From Streptomyces kaniharaensis (GTDB lineage Bacteria; Actinomycetota; Actinomycetes; Streptomycetales; Streptomycetaceae), in NCBI RefSeq assembly GCF_009569385.1, contig NZ_WBOF01000001.1, positions 930,001-994,000 of the forward strand: DNA of 64,000 nt. Reading direction: 5' to 3'. The translations under genes were made by a program, and so were the position numbers. This document shows, in pieces, positions 7,534 through 16,279 of this stretch (positions are counted from its first letter, which is position 1; each line of letters starts with the position of its first letter). The notes beneath the pieces were generated by a model. It saw nothing but the letters and a program-made list of their open reading frames with translations. It was not told the DNA's origin and ran no database searches.

Positions 7534-8475
7534 TCAGGTGATGTCGTCCATCTGCTCCCGGCGGGCGGCCGGCACCGGGGCACTGGCCGCCGGCGCGGAC
7601 GAGGCCTCGACGGCCTCCGCCCCCGCCACCGGCTGCACCGAGAGGTCCACGTGGGAGGCCTCCTCGTCGTCCAGGTCGGCGTCCGGGTTGTTGCGCCGCT
7701 TCCGCTTGTCGTTGAGCAGCGCGATGGCCACCGCGATGAAGTACAGCGCCCAGATCGGCGCGGCCAGCGTGAGCATGCTGATCGGGTCGGCGCTCGGCGT
7801 GGCGAAGGCCGCGAACACCGTGATGCCCATGACCATCCCGCGCCACCAGCCGAGCAGCCGCTTGCCGGTGACCATGCCGACCATGTTCATCATCACGAGC
7901 AGCAGCGGGAACTCGAAGGCCAGGCCGAAGACCAGCACCATCCGGGTCGCGATGTCGAAGTAGTCCTCGGGCGGCAGGATCGGCGTGGTGCCGTTCGGGG
8001 TGAACGAGATCAGCACCTCGACCGTCGTCGGCAGCGTCAGGATGGCGCAGCCCACACCGGCCAGGAACAGCGGCGCACCGCAGGTCATGAAGATGACCGC
8101 GTACTTCTTCTCGTGCCGGTGCAGACCGGGCGCCACGAAGGCCCACACCTGGTAGAGCCAGATCGGCACGGTGGCGACCACACCGGCCGTCAGCGACACC
8201 TTGAGCATCCAGGTGAAACCGGCGGTCAGACCGATGTTGGAGACCTGGGCGCACTTGCCGTGGTACTGCCAGGAGGTCTCCGGGGTGCACTGCGGAAGCG
8301 GCTTCAGCAGGAAGGTCTCGATCTGCTTGTGGTAGACCGCCGCGACGATCGTGATCAGCACGATCGCCAGGACCGACTTGACCACGCGGTTCCGCAGTTC
8401 CCGCAGGTGGTCGGCGAGGGCCATCCGCCCCTCGGGATCCTTGGGCGCCTTCGACGCCTTGGAGAGCTTGCTCAA
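7534..8475 (-). CDS. tatC: Twin-arginine translocase subunit TatC
   Basis: Polytopic membrane protein of 313 aa with six predicted helices, which recognises the twin-arginine signal of folded proteins exported by the Tat pathway. It has the N-terminal signature LADHLRELRNRVVKS and the conserved FE(F)PLLL segment in helix 4. The C-terminal tail is acidic and then Pro/Ala-rich, as usual in actinobacteria. The start is TTG, with GAGG 7 nt upstream. It lies 76 bp downstream of tatA and both end at a strong hairpin. Confidence 0.95.
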   Translation of the reverse strand: MSKLSKASKAPKDPEGRMALADHLRELRNRVVKSVLAIVLITIVAAVYHKQIETFLLKPLPQCTPETSWQYHGKCAQVSNIGLTAGFTWMLKVSLTAGVVATVPIWLYQVWAFVAPGLHRHEKKYAVIFMTCGAPLFLAGVGCAILTLPTTVEVLISFTPNGTTPILPPEDYFDIATRMVLVFGLAFEFPLLLVMMNMVGMVTGKRLLGWWRGMVMGITVFAAFATPSADPISMLTLAAPIWALYFIAVAIALLNDKRKRRNNPDADLDDEEASHVDLSVQPVAGAEAVEASSAPAASAPVPAARREQMDDIT

Positions 8476-8551
8476 CCCCGGTCCTCAACTCGTGCGTCGA
8501 GGCCCGCCGGTCGACGGGCCTCAGTGGTCGCGTGTGTCACGTACGCCGCGC

Positions 8552-8848
8552 TCAGTGCGGCCGGTCGCCGTCGGCGGCGGGCCGTTCGGCGGAAGGCTCG
8601 GCCACCGGCCGGGCCGTGGCGGACGCCCCGGGGGCGGTCTGGATGGTCCTGACCGTGCTCGTGGCCGCACCGCCGTCGTCCCGCGCGGGCCCGTCCGGCT
8701 CGTCGTCCGAGCGCATGGCCCTGGTCTCGCTCTTCAGGATCCGCATCGACTGGCCGAGCGAGCGCGCCAGATCGGGCAGCCGCTTGGCACCGAAGAGCAC
8801 GATGGCGAAAACCACGACCACCACGATCGCGGTCATCGAGATGCGCAT
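8552..8848 (-). CDS. tatA: Sec-independent translocase subunit TatA
   Basis: A 98-aa protein with one N-terminal membrane helix, the FGAKRLPDLARSLGQSMRILKSE amphipathic-helix region (FG hinge, then GxxxR/K pattern) and a variable charged tail. It forms the oligomeric pore of the Tat system with TatC next door. No tatB is visible, as is common when TatA is bifunctional or tatB lies elsewhere. A start four codons later (second ATG) is possible. Confidence 0.93.
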   Translation of the reverse strand: MRISMTAIVVVVVFAIVLFGAKRLPDLARSLGQSMRILKSETRAMRSDDEPDGPARDDGGAATSTVRTIQTAPGASATARPVAEPSAERPAADGDRPH

Positions 8849-9039
8849 GCTCGACCACCTTCAGTCATGGCGGCACCGACGGGCCGCCCGCCGCGGATGG
8901 TAACCGCTGCGGATGACGCCCCGACGTCGGCCGCCCGAACAGGACAGCGGCCCCCGGTTCGCACTACAGGAGCCACCTGAGAGCGTAACGCGCCCCTACA
9001 CCCGTCCTGCAGCCCCCGTACGGCGGAGGAGCCGCGCCC

Positions 9040-9225
9040 TCAGCGCCCCGGCACCGCCGCGGCGAGGTCCCCGGCGGCGTCGGCCAGCGCCCGCGAGGCC
9101 GCGTCCACGCCCTTGGCCAGCGCCCGCACGTCCAGCCAGAGCCGGATCGCGAGGACCCCCAGGACCAGCAGGCCCGCGGTGGCGAGCAGGACGGCGGCGA
9201 CGAGCATCCAGGACATGGCCCACAC
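9040..9225 (-). CDS. Small single-pass membrane protein, unknown function
   Basis: A 61-aa protein. Residues 6-30 form one hydrophobic helix (MLVAAVLLATAGLLVLGVLAIRLW), followed by a short Ala/Asp-rich cytoplasmic tail. No family was recognised. It lies between the zinc-ribbon gene (12 bp upstream) and tatA, in the same direction, and probably belongs to the pafBC transcript. GTG is taken as the start; the ATG three codons later is equally plausible because neither has a clear ribosome site. Confidence 0.55.
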   Translation of the reverse strand: MWAMSWMLVAAVLLATAGLLVLGVLAIRLWLDVRALAKGVDAASRALADAAGDLAAAVPGR

Positions 9226-9237
9226 CCTATACGGGCG

Positions 9238-9468
9238 CTATCCCTCCGCCGGGACGAGTCGCATGGTGCGCACCCCGGCCCCGATGAGCGCCGCGACGAT
9301 CTTCTCCCCGGCCTGCTTGCGCACCGCCGCCCCGCACAGCGGGCAGCCGAAGCTGTAGTGCGCCTGGGCCGGCGTGCGACCGAGGGTCAGGCGGAACTCC
9401 TCGGCCGGGAGCTCCACCTTCTCCCGGCACTGCGAGCAGTACACCTTGAATCTCGTCCCGGGCTCCAC
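9238..9468 (-). CDS. Small zinc-ribbon-like protein coupled to pafC
   Basis: A 76-aa protein with two CxxC pairs (CSQC at about 11-14, CPLC at about 42-45), spaced as in a zinc ribbon. Function unknown. The GTG start lies 3 nt after the pafC stop codon, so translation is coupled to the PafBC regulator. A nucleic-acid or protein-binding role is possible but unproven. Confidence 0.7.
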   Translation of the reverse strand: MEPGTRFKVYCSQCREKVELPAEEFRLTLGRTPAQAHYSFGCPLCGAAVRKQAGEKIVAALIGAGVRTMRLVPAEG

Positions 9469-9471
9469 CGG

Positions 9472-10428
9472 TCAGACCCGCCCCTCCCCGTAGGCGGCCA
9501 GCGCCTCCCGGGCCGCCGCGCGCGCCTGCTCGGCCAGTTCCGGTGGCGAGACGATCCGGCCGTCCCGGCCCAGCCGCAGCGCCAGCGGGCGCAGCTGCGA
9601 GGGGTCGGCGCTGCGCAGGGTGATCCGCAGCCCGCCGTCCGGCAGTTCCTCGGCCCGGTCGTGGGTGTAGTACTCGGCCACCCAGCGCCCGCCGGAGGAC
9701 ACCTCGACGACCACCTCGGGGTCGTCCGCGGAGGGGTTGACCAGCCCGCCGGACAGGTCGCGGGGCTCCCGCCGGGGCGGGTCGGCGGGCACGTCCAGCA
9801 CCCGGATCTCGGCGACCCGGTCGAGCCGGAACATCCGGTGGTCCTCGGAGGTGCGGCACCAGGCTTCGAGGTAGGTGTGGCCCTCGGTGAGCAGCCGGAT
9901 CGGGTCGACCTCACGCTCGGTCATGCCGCCGCGGCCGTGCGAGTAGTAGCGCAGCCAGAGCCGGCGGCCCTCGCTCAGCGCGCGGTCGATGTCGGCGAAG
10001 ACGTGGCTCTCGGCCTCGAAGGTCACCCCGACGCGGGCGCTGCCCTCGGCGCTCTCCCCCGCCGCGTTCTCGATCTTGGCGACGGCCCGGGTGAGCGCCT
10101 CCCGGTCCCCGGCCCGCAGGCCGGGCAGACCGGCCACCGCCCGGGCGGCGACCAGCAGCGCGGTGGCCTCGTCGGCGGCCAGCCGCAGCGGCTGGGCCAC
10201 GTCGTCGACGTTGTGCCACCAGATCCGCTCGCCGTCGGTGTCGATGTCGAGCAGGTCGCCGCCGCGGAAGCTGGTGCCGCACATCGGCAGCACGTTGAGG
10301 TCCCCGATCAGCACGCGCTCGGTGATCCCGAAGGCGCGGGCCACCTCGGCGACCTCGGCGCCGGGCCGCTCGCGCAGGTAGGTGACCAGCGAGAGCATCC
10401 GCCGGGTCTGGTCGATCGCGTTACTCAC
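9472..10428 (-). CDS. pafC: PafC, WYL-domain DNA-damage response activator
   Basis: A 318-aa protein with an N-terminal winged helix (about 1-70, LVTYLRERPGAEVAEVARAF), a WYL domain (about 130-210; WLRYYSHG in place of the canonical WYL) and a C-terminal WCX region. In mycobacteria PafB and PafC form a heterodimer that activates RecA-independent DNA-repair genes when it senses single-stranded DNA. The GTG start overlaps the pafB stop (GTGA), giving tight coupling. Neighbouring pup-proteasome genes are the usual setting. Confidence 0.92.
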   Translation of the reverse strand: MSNAIDQTRRMLSLVTYLRERPGAEVAEVARAFGITERVLIGDLNVLPMCGTSFRGGDLLDIDTDGERIWWHNVDDVAQPLRLAADEATALLVAARAVAGLPGLRAGDREALTRAVAKIENAAGESAEGSARVGVTFEAESHVFADIDRALSEGRRLWLRYYSHGRGGMTEREVDPIRLLTEGHTYLEAWCRTSEDHRMFRLDRVAEIRVLDVPADPPRREPRDLSGGLVNPSADDPEVVVEVSSGGRWVAEYYTHDRAEELPDGGLRITLRSADPSQLRPLALRLGRDGRIVSPPELAEQARAAAREALAAYGEGRV

Positions 10429-11411
10429 GCCTGCACCCCTTCGGTCACAACGGCCGGCCCGGCGACGGCCCGGAGCCGGTCGATCACGTCGGCCCGGAGC
10501 TCCTCGGGGCCGAGCACCACCACGTCCGGTCCGAACTCGGCCAGATCGGCGCCCAGTCCGTTGCCGTACGGGATCTCCAGTTCGTCCCAGGTCTCGTCGA
10601 CCCGCGCGCTGCCCAGCGCCTTGGTGCGCAGCGGGAACCCGGCCCCGCGGCGGACCCGGACGGTGGCGGTGGCGGTGGCGCCCTCGCCGGCGAACTTGGC
10701 GACGGTCGCGCGCACGTCCACGTGCTCCGGGACGGTGCCCAGGAACGCCCCGCTCTTCGCGCGCACCTTGCCGGTGATGCGGCTGAGCCGGAACACCCGG
10801 GCGTCCCCGCGGTCGCGGTCCCAGCCGGCCAGGTACCAGTGCCCGCGCCAGCACTCCAGCGCCCACGGCTCGACGCTGCGCTGCTCGACGGCCGCGGCAC
10901 CGGCCTTGCGGTACTCGAAGGCGACCGGGCGGCGGTCCCGGGCGGCGGTGAGCAGCGGCTCGAACGCGGCCTCCCGGGCGGGGATGCGCGGTTCCAGGGC
11001 GGTACGGCCCTCGGCCTCGGCGAACGGCACCCCGGCGGCCCGCAGCTTCTGCAGCGCACCGCTGGCGGCGCCGGACATCTTGGCCTGCTGCCAGACCCGG
11101 GCGGCCAGGGTAAGCGCCGCCGCCTCCTCGGCGTCCAGCGCGATCTCGGGCAGCCGGTTGCGGTCGGCGCGGGCCAGGTAGCCGAGCTCGCCGTCCAGGG
11201 CGTTCTCGTCGACGTCGATCACCAGGCCGAGCTCGCGCAGGTCGTCCTTGTCCCGCTCGAACATCCGGTTGAAGGCGTCCTCGCTGCTGGTCTGCCAGGC
11301 CTCGCGGTACGCCTCGATGGATTCCCGCAGCTCCTTCTTGGAGAGCGGACGTCTGGTGTTCATCAGGCACAGGGCGAGATTCATCAGCCGCTCTGCCTTG
11401 GCGATCGCCAT
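10425..11411 (-). CDS. pafB: PafB, WYL-domain DNA-damage response activator
   Basis: A 328-aa partner of PafC with the same layout: an N-terminal helix-turn-helix (about 1-80, NTRRPLSKKELRESIEAYR), a WYL domain (about 150-220; PWALECWRGHWYLAGWD) and a C-terminal WCX domain. The start ATG (AIAKAERLMN) was chosen because GGAAGGG lies about 5 nt upstream; a start nine codons earlier lacks a site. It begins an operon with pafC and two small genes, separated from the FKBP genes by a strong hairpin. Confidence 0.92.
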   Translation of the reverse strand: MAIAKAERLMNLALCLMNTRRPLSKKELRESIEAYREAWQTSSEDAFNRMFERDKDDLRELGLVIDVDENALDGELGYLARADRNRLPEIALDAEEAAALTLAARVWQQAKMSGAASGALQKLRAAGVPFAEAEGRTALEPRIPAREAAFEPLLTAARDRRPVAFEYRKAGAAAVEQRSVEPWALECWRGHWYLAGWDRDRGDARVFRLSRITGKVRAKSGAFLGTVPEHVDVRATVAKFAGEGATATATVRVRRGAGFPLRTKALGSARVDETWDELEIPYGNGLGADLAEFGPDVVVLGPEELRADVIDRLRAVAGPAVVTEGVQA

Positions 11412-11562
11412 CGCTGACCCTTCCGGTGTGCCGCGCATGTGCGCTGGGGGGTGCCCCCGGCCGGAGGCTGGGGGAGGTGCGCCGCCGGGCGATCGTCACC
11501 CGGCGGGACCGACCGTACCGGTAGCGGTACACGCTGCAAAAGCCGCGTCCTCGAAACGTGCG

Positions 11563-11593
11563 GGGGCCGCACCTCGCGCAGAGGTGCGGCCCC
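11563..11593. terminator. Terminator between FKBP gene and pafB
   Basis: A perfect 13-bp stem (GGGGCCGCACCTC / GAGGTGCGGCCCC) with a 5-nt loop, 24 nt past the stop of the small FKBP gene. Confidence 0.8.
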
Positions 11594-11616
11594 GGCCAGG
11601 ACGGCCCCGAAGCGGC

Positions 11617-11994
11617 TCAGACGGCCAGCAGGTCGACCACGAAGATCAGGGTCGAGTGCGGCGGGATGAGCGGCGACGGCGACTGCGCGCCGTACGCCAG
11701 ATGCGACGGGATGACCAGCTCGCGGCGGCCGCCGACCTTCATGCCGGCGACGCCCTGGTCCCAGCCCTTGATGACACGGCCGGCGCCCAACGGGAACTGG
11801 AACTCGTTGGGGCTCCGGTTCCAGCTGGCGTCGAACTCCTCGCCGGTCTCGAAGGTCACGCCGACGTAGCGCACCTTGACCATGTGGCCCGGCTTGGCCT
11901 CGGCGCCGTCACCCACGACGATGTCGCGGATCTGAAGCTCCTTCGGAGCCTCGCCACCCGGGAAGTCGATCTCAGGCTTCTCGTTGAGGTTCAC
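11617..11994 (-). CDS. FKBP-type peptidyl-prolyl isomerase, small cytosolic
   Basis: A single-domain FKBP of 125 aa, the size of the Streptomyces FK506-binding protein. It has VKVRYVGVTFETGEEFDASW, then GAGRVIKGWDQGVAGMKVGGRREL and the C-terminal STLIFVVDLL strand, so the active-site Tyr, Phe, Asp, Trp and Ile are all present. It has no signal peptide, hence cytosolic. GTG at 11994 is taken as the start from homologue length, although the GAGGG ribosome site is only 3 nt away; earlier in-frame starts lack a site. It is the first of three FKBP genes in a row. Confidence 0.9.
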   Translation of the reverse strand: MNLNEKPEIDFPGGEAPKELQIRDIVVGDGAEAKPGHMVKVRYVGVTFETGEEFDASWNRSPNEFQFPLGAGRVIKGWDQGVAGMKVGGRRELVIPSHLAYGAQSPSPLIPPHSTLIFVVDLLAV

Positions 11995-12031
11995 AGTCCC
12001 TCTTCTCACGGTTGCTTGCATCCATGACCAA

Positions 12032-12103
12032 GCGGCGGGCGCCCGCACCCCGGTCCGCCCCTCAACAGTAAGGGCGGCGGACCACGGTACGGGCGCCCGC
12101 CGC
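12032..12103 (-). terminator. Long imperfect hairpin after the membrane-anchored FKBP gene
   Basis: Outer arms GCGGCGGGCGCCCG (12032-12045) and its exact complement (12090-12103) enclose a second inverted pair, GGTCCGCC and GGCGGACC. It lies downstream of the two-domain FKBP gene and upstream of the small FKBP gene. Confidence 0.6.
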
Positions 12104-12170
12104 CCGTACGGGCTCGGCCACGCGGCCGGGCCCGAAGGTCACACGCACACCATTGTCACCCGAAAGTGGA

Positions 12171-13481
12171 TCAGCCTTGACCGGCGTCCAGGATGTCCAC
12201 CACGAACACCAGTGCCGAGTTCGGCGGGATGTCGGCGGACGGCGGCTTGTCGGCGTAGGCCAGTGCGGCCGGGATCACCAGCTCGACCCGGCTGCCGACG
12301 GTCTGGCCGACCAGCCCCTGGTCCCAGCCCTGGATGACCTGGCCGCCGCCGACCGGGAAGCTGAATGCCTGGCCCTTGCTCAGCGAGGAGTCGAACACCT
12401 TGCCGTCCTTGAACAGCGCGCCGGTGTACTGGACGACGACCTTCTCGCCCTTCTCCACGGCCGGCCCTGTGCCCTTGATCAGGACGTGGGTCTTCAGCTC
12501 GGTCGGGTCGGCGGCGCCGGCCACCGGGGTGATCTCGGCCGGCTTCTTGCCGTTGTCCTTGACCTGCGGGAAGCCCGCGGGCGGCGGGGTGACGGTCCCG
12601 TTCACCACGGTGTCGGGCGCGTTGGCGTTGCGGATGTCGATCACGAAGATCAGGTTGTCCTTGGGCCCGATCGACATGCCCGGCTTGCCCTCGGAGCCGA
12701 ACGCGGCGGCCGGCGGGGCCACCACGAGGATCCGGCTGCCGGCCTTCTTGCCGAGCACCGCCTGGTCCAGCGCCGGAATCAGCGCGTCCGAGCCGGCCTG
12801 GAAGATCGACTGCTTCTGGTCCTTGTCGAAGGAGCTCGGGATGTCCTTGCCGGTGTTCCAGTTCTTGGCGGTGTAGTCCACCGAGGTCCAGGAGCCCTTG
12901 TCGACCTTCGGGCCGCTGCCCTCGGACAGCACCTTGACAACGAAGGAGCCGTCGGCCTGCTCGGACGGCACCTGGATGTCGGCCTTCTTCCCGAAGTCGC
13001 CGACGATCGTCGGCAGCACCTTGGCGGTGTCCTTGATCGGCGGCACCGGATCGGCGGTCGGCTTGGCCGGGGCGGTCTTGGCGGCCTCCGGCTTGGCGTC
13101 CGACTTCGAGTCGTCCTTGTTCACCATGTAGAGCGTCACGGCGCTGCCCACCAGCAGGAAGGCCAGCACGCTGCCGAGGATGACGCCCAGCTTGCCCACG
13201 CCGGGCGGGTTCTCGTCGTACCCCGCCTCCGAGCTGTCGGACTTGCGCACGTTGGACGCGAAGATCTGCGGCGCCTCGCCGGTCTTCGTGCCGCCCGCGG
13301 CCCGCGGGCTCTCGTCGGGGTTCGACCAGCCTGCCTGCTGCTTCAGGATCGACGGCGGCACGACGATCGACTCGCCGGCACCCGGAAGCGGGCCGCCGGG
13401 CCGCGAGGCGGCCGGGTCACCCGCGGAGCCGTCGTTCGCCGCGGTGCCGGGCCCGCCGGGGTTCGGCGCTTTCTCAGTCAT
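12171..13481 (-). CDS. Membrane-anchored two-domain FKBP-type prolyl isomerase
   Basis: A 436-aa protein. An N-terminal cytosolic Pro/Gly-rich segment (about 1-100) is followed by one membrane helix (LGVILGSVLAFLLVGSAVTLYMV) and two FKBP domains outside the membrane. The first domain (SWTSVDYTAKNWNTGKDI) is divergent, and the second (VVQYTGALFKDGKVFDSS, VIQGWDQGLVGQTVGSRVEL) is closer to canonical. It probably assists folding of exported proteins. Start ATG at 13481 (MTEKAPNPGG). It resembles the next gene and probably arose by duplication. No direct role in the proteasome system is shown. Confidence 0.87.
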   Translation of the reverse strand: MTEKAPNPGGPGTAANDGSAGDPAASRPGGPLPGAGESIVVPPSILKQQAGWSNPDESPRAAGGTKTGEAPQIFASNVRKSDSSEAGYDENPPGVGKLGVILGSVLAFLLVGSAVTLYMVNKDDSKSDAKPEAAKTAPAKPTADPVPPIKDTAKVLPTIVGDFGKKADIQVPSEQADGSFVVKVLSEGSGPKVDKGSWTSVDYTAKNWNTGKDIPSSFDKDQKQSIFQAGSDALIPALDQAVLGKKAGSRILVVAPPAAAFGSEGKPGMSIGPKDNLIFVIDIRNANAPDTVVNGTVTPPPAGFPQVKDNGKKPAEITPVAGAADPTELKTHVLIKGTGPAVEKGEKVVVQYTGALFKDGKVFDSSLSKGQAFSFPVGGGQVIQGWDQGLVGQTVGSRVELVIPAALAYADKPPSADIPPNSALVFVVDILDAGQG

Positions 13482-13625
13482 GACTCCCCATCCATCTCGC
13501 CACAGATCATTTCGAGGTGTGCCGCCGGCGTGGTGACCGCCGGTCTGCCGCCGCACCGTCCGCCCTGGACCCGGGCGCCGGCGGCGCCTGCCACAGTGCG
13601 TGGGCAGTATGACAGCTCAGGATGA

Positions 13626-13657
13626 GGGCGGGCGCCTCCGTGTGCGAGCGCCCGCCC
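13626..13657 (-). terminator. Terminator after the lipoprotein FKBP gene
   Basis: A 10-bp GC stem (GGGCGGGCGC / GCGCCCGCCC) with a 12-nt loop, 28 nt past the stop codon at 13686. Confidence 0.6.
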
Positions 13658-13685
13658 AAGCGTACGGAATCCTCCGGGAGTCTTC

Positions 13686-14672
13686 CTAGACCGCTTCCAG
13701 AATGTCGATCACGAAGACCAGCGTCGAGTTGGGCGGCACCGAGCCCTGCGCCTGGTCCTTGTACCCGAGCGCGGGCGGCACCACCAGCTCGACCCGGCTG
13801 CCGACGGTCTGGCCGACCAGCCCCTTGTCCCAGCCCTCGATCACGCTCCCGGTGCCGATCTGCACCGCCTGCGCGCCGCCGTGCGTCCAGGACGCGTCGA
13901 ACTGCTGGCCGTTGTTCCAGAGCACCCCGGTGTACTGGACCACCAGGGTCTGCCCGGTCTTGACCTGCTTGCCCTCACCCTTGATCAGCACCGCCTGCTG
14001 GAGGTCGGTGGGCGGGGCCTGCCCGGCCGGCACGGTGATCGTCACCGGGGCTTTGCCGTTGTCCTTGACCTGCGGCAGGTTCGCCGGCGGCTGGGTCATG
14101 TTCCCGCTCAGCGTGGCGTCCTGCGGCAGGCTCTCCATGATGTCGAGCACGAACACCACGGTGTCACCCTTGCCCACCCCCAGCTGGCTGCTGCCCTGGT
14201 CCCCGAAGGCCGCCGCCGGCGGGGCCACCACCAGCAGCCGGCTGCCCACCTTCTTGTCGATCACGCTCTGGTCGAAGGCCGGCACCAGCTGCCCGCTGCC
14301 CGCCTGGTACAGCTGCGGCTTCCCGCCCGAGTCGTACGAGCTGGGCAGGTCCTTGCCGGTGGTCCAGTCCTTCGCGGTGTAGTTGACCGTCACCCAGTCG
14401 CCCTTGTTCACCGTCGCCCGGTCGCCCTCGCTGACGGTGTTCACCACGAACTGGCCGCTGGGCGGGCCCTCGGGGATGGTGATGGTGGCCTTGCTCCCGA
14501 ATCCACCACCCGAAAGCGTGGGCATCGGCGAGGCCTCGTTGACCGGAGTGGGCACGGTCGGGGCCGCGCTGGGTGCCGACGACGTCGCCGGCCCGGCCGC
14601 CTTGGTGGAGCTGCTGCACGCAACCGCCAGCAGCAGGGGCAGGGTGAGAAGCAAACCGGCGGTGCGGCGCAC
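13686..14672 (-). CDS. FKBP-type prolyl isomerase lipoprotein, two domains
   Basis: A 328-aa protein with a lipoprotein signal peptide (RRTAGLLLTLPLLLAVAC, lipobox AVAC), so it is anchored outside the membrane. Two FKBP domains follow: a divergent one (WVTVNYTAKDWTTGKDLPS) and a better conserved one (LVVQYTGVLWNNGQQFDASW, VIEGWDKGLVGQTVGSRVEL). GTG is chosen because TTAGGA lies just upstream and it gives a proper signal peptide; longer frames do not. It is closely similar to the neighbouring membrane-anchored FKBP. Confidence 0.88.
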   Translation of the reverse strand: MRRTAGLLLTLPLLLAVACSSSTKAAGPATSSAPSAAPTVPTPVNEASPMPTLSGGGFGSKATITIPEGPPSGQFVVNTVSEGDRATVNKGDWVTVNYTAKDWTTGKDLPSSYDSGGKPQLYQAGSGQLVPAFDQSVIDKKVGSRLLVVAPPAAAFGDQGSSQLGVGKGDTVVFVLDIMESLPQDATLSGNMTQPPANLPQVKDNGKAPVTITVPAGQAPPTDLQQAVLIKGEGKQVKTGQTLVVQYTGVLWNNGQQFDASWTHGGAQAVQIGTGSVIEGWDKGLVGQTVGSRVELVVPPALGYKDQAQGSVPPNSTLVFVIDILEAV

Positions 14673-14739
14673 GGTGGTCCTAACTGTCGGTCGAAGTCGG
14701 CTCTCCTGACTCGACGGACAGCGTATGCCCCACGCGTGT

Positions 14740-14768
14740 CCGGCCCCGGTAGACACCACCGGGGCCGG
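14740..14768 (-). terminator. Terminator after pafA
   Basis: An 11-bp stem (CCGGCCCCGGT / ACCGGGGCCGG) with a 7-nt loop, 36 nt after the pafA stop on the minus strand. It ends the proteasome-ligase transcript. Confidence 0.7.
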
Positions 14769-14803
14769 TCGGCGCCGTGATCACGACGATCACGGACCCG
14801 GGA

Positions 14804-16165
14804 TCACATCCCCGCGATCAGCTTCTCCACCCTCTCGTCCACCGAACGGAACGGGTCCTTGCACAGCACCGTGCGCTGCGCCTGGTCGTTCAGCTTCAGG
14901 TGCACCCAGTCCACCGTGAAGTCCCGGCGCTGCTCCTGCGCCCGGCGGATGAAGTCCCCGCGCAGCCGGGCCCGGGTGGTCTGCGGCGGGATCGACTTGG
15001 CCTCGAAGGTCTTGAGGTCGGTGGTCACCCGCTGCGCCTGCCCCTTGCCCTGGAGCAGGTAGAACAGGCCGCGGCGGCGGTGGATGTCGTGGTACGCGAG
15101 GTCGATCTGGGCCACCCGCGGATTGGACATGCTCATCTGGTGCTTCTCGCGGTAGCGCTCGATGAGCTTGTACTTCATGATCCAGTCGATCTCGGTGGCC
15201 ACCCCGTCCAGCCGCTCGGTCCGGACGGCCTCCAGCGTGCGGCCCCACAGGTCGAGGACCTGAGCGATGGTGCCGGTGTTGATGCCCTTGCGGTCGGCGA
15301 ACTCCAGCGCCTTGGTGTAGTACTCCTCCTGGATGTCCAGCGCGCTGGCCTCCCGTCCGTTGGCGAGCCGCACCTGGTGGGTGCCGGTGAGGTCGTGGCT
15401 GACCTCGCGGATCGCCCGGATCGGGTTCTCCAGGGTGAGGTCGCGCATCACCACCCCGGCCTCGATCATCCGCAGCACCAGATCGGTGGCGCCCACCTTG
15501 AGCAGGGTCGTGGTCTCGGACATGTTGGAGTCGCCGACGATCACATGCAGCCGGCGGTAGCGCTCGGCGTCGGCGTGCGGCTCGTCGCGGGTGTTGATGA
15601 TCGGGCGCGAGCGCGTGGTGGCGGAGCTGACGCCCTCCCAGATGTGCTCGGCCCGCTGGCTGACGCAGTACACCGCGCCACGCGGGGTCTGCAGCACCTT
15701 GCCCGCGCCGCAGACCAGTTGGCGGGTCACCAGGAACGGGATCAGCACGTCGGCCAGCCGGGAGAACTCGCCGTGCCGCGCCACCAGGTAGTTCTCGTGG
15801 CAGCCGTAGGAGTTGCCGGCCGAGTCGGTGTTGTTCTTGAAGAGGTAGACGTCCCCCGCGATGCCCTCCTCGTGCAGCCGCCGCTCGGCGTCCACGAGGA
15901 GCCCTTCGAGGATGCGCTCGCCCGCCTTGTCGTGCGTCACCAGTTCGACGACGTCGTCGCACTCGGGGGTGGCGTACTCGGGGTGGGAGCCGACGTCGAG
16001 GTAGAGGCGGGCGCCGTTGCGCAGGAACACGTTGCTGCTACGGCCCCAGGAGACGACACGGCGGAACAGGTACCGCGCCACCTCGTCCGGCGACAGCCGC
16101 CGCTGCCCGCGGAACGTGCAGGTGACCCCGTACTCGTTCTCCAGCCCGAAAATCCGGCGGTCCAT
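14804..16165 (-). CDS. pafA: Pup--protein ligase PafA
   Basis: A 453-aa carboxylate-amine ligase related to glutamine synthetase. It phosphorylates the C-terminal Glu of Pup and joins it to lysines of target proteins. The N terminus FGLENEYGV holds the metal-binding Glu, and [14 protein letters not shown] holds the catalytic Asp. [23 protein letters not shown] and the C-terminal domain are typical. Start ATG with GGAG 5 nt upstream. It lacks the loop insertion that distinguishes Dop. It follows prcA by about 115 bp in the same direction. Confidence 0.97.
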   Translation of the reverse strand: MDRRIFGLENEYGVTCTFRGQRRLSPDEVARYLFRRVVSWGRSSNVFLRNGARLYLDVGSHPEYATPECDDVVELVTHDKAGERILEGLLVDAERRLHEEGIAGDVYLFKNNTDSAGNSYGCHENYLVARHGEFSRLADVLIPFLVTRQLVCGAGKVLQTPRGAVYCVSQRAEHIWEGVSSATTRSRPIINTRDEPHADAERYRRLHVIVGDSNMSETTTLLKVGATDLVLRMIEAGVVMRDLTLENPIRAIREVSHDLTGTHQVRLANGREASALDIQEEYYTKALEFADRKGINTGTIAQVLDLWGRTLEAVRTERLDGVATEIDWIMKYKLIERYREKHQMSMSNPRVAQIDLAYHDIHRRRGLFYLLQGKGQAQRVTTDLKTFEAKSIPPQTTRARLRGDFIRRAQEQRRDFTVDWVHLKLNDQAQRTVLCKDPFRSVDERVEKLIAGM

Positions 16166-16279
16166 GAGCACTCCATTCTCTGTCGGAGCTGTCCGAAACC
16201 GCCTCCACGACGGCGAGCCGCCGCAGGGGCATCGGAGTCCCGTGCGGCGGTCCGGCCGCCGCACGGGACTCCGCAGGCA

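Noticed and set aside
14790..15962. Second frame in pafA as a separate gene
   Set aside because: It is a +1 shadow of pafA with Arg/Pro-rich product; pafA itself is intact.
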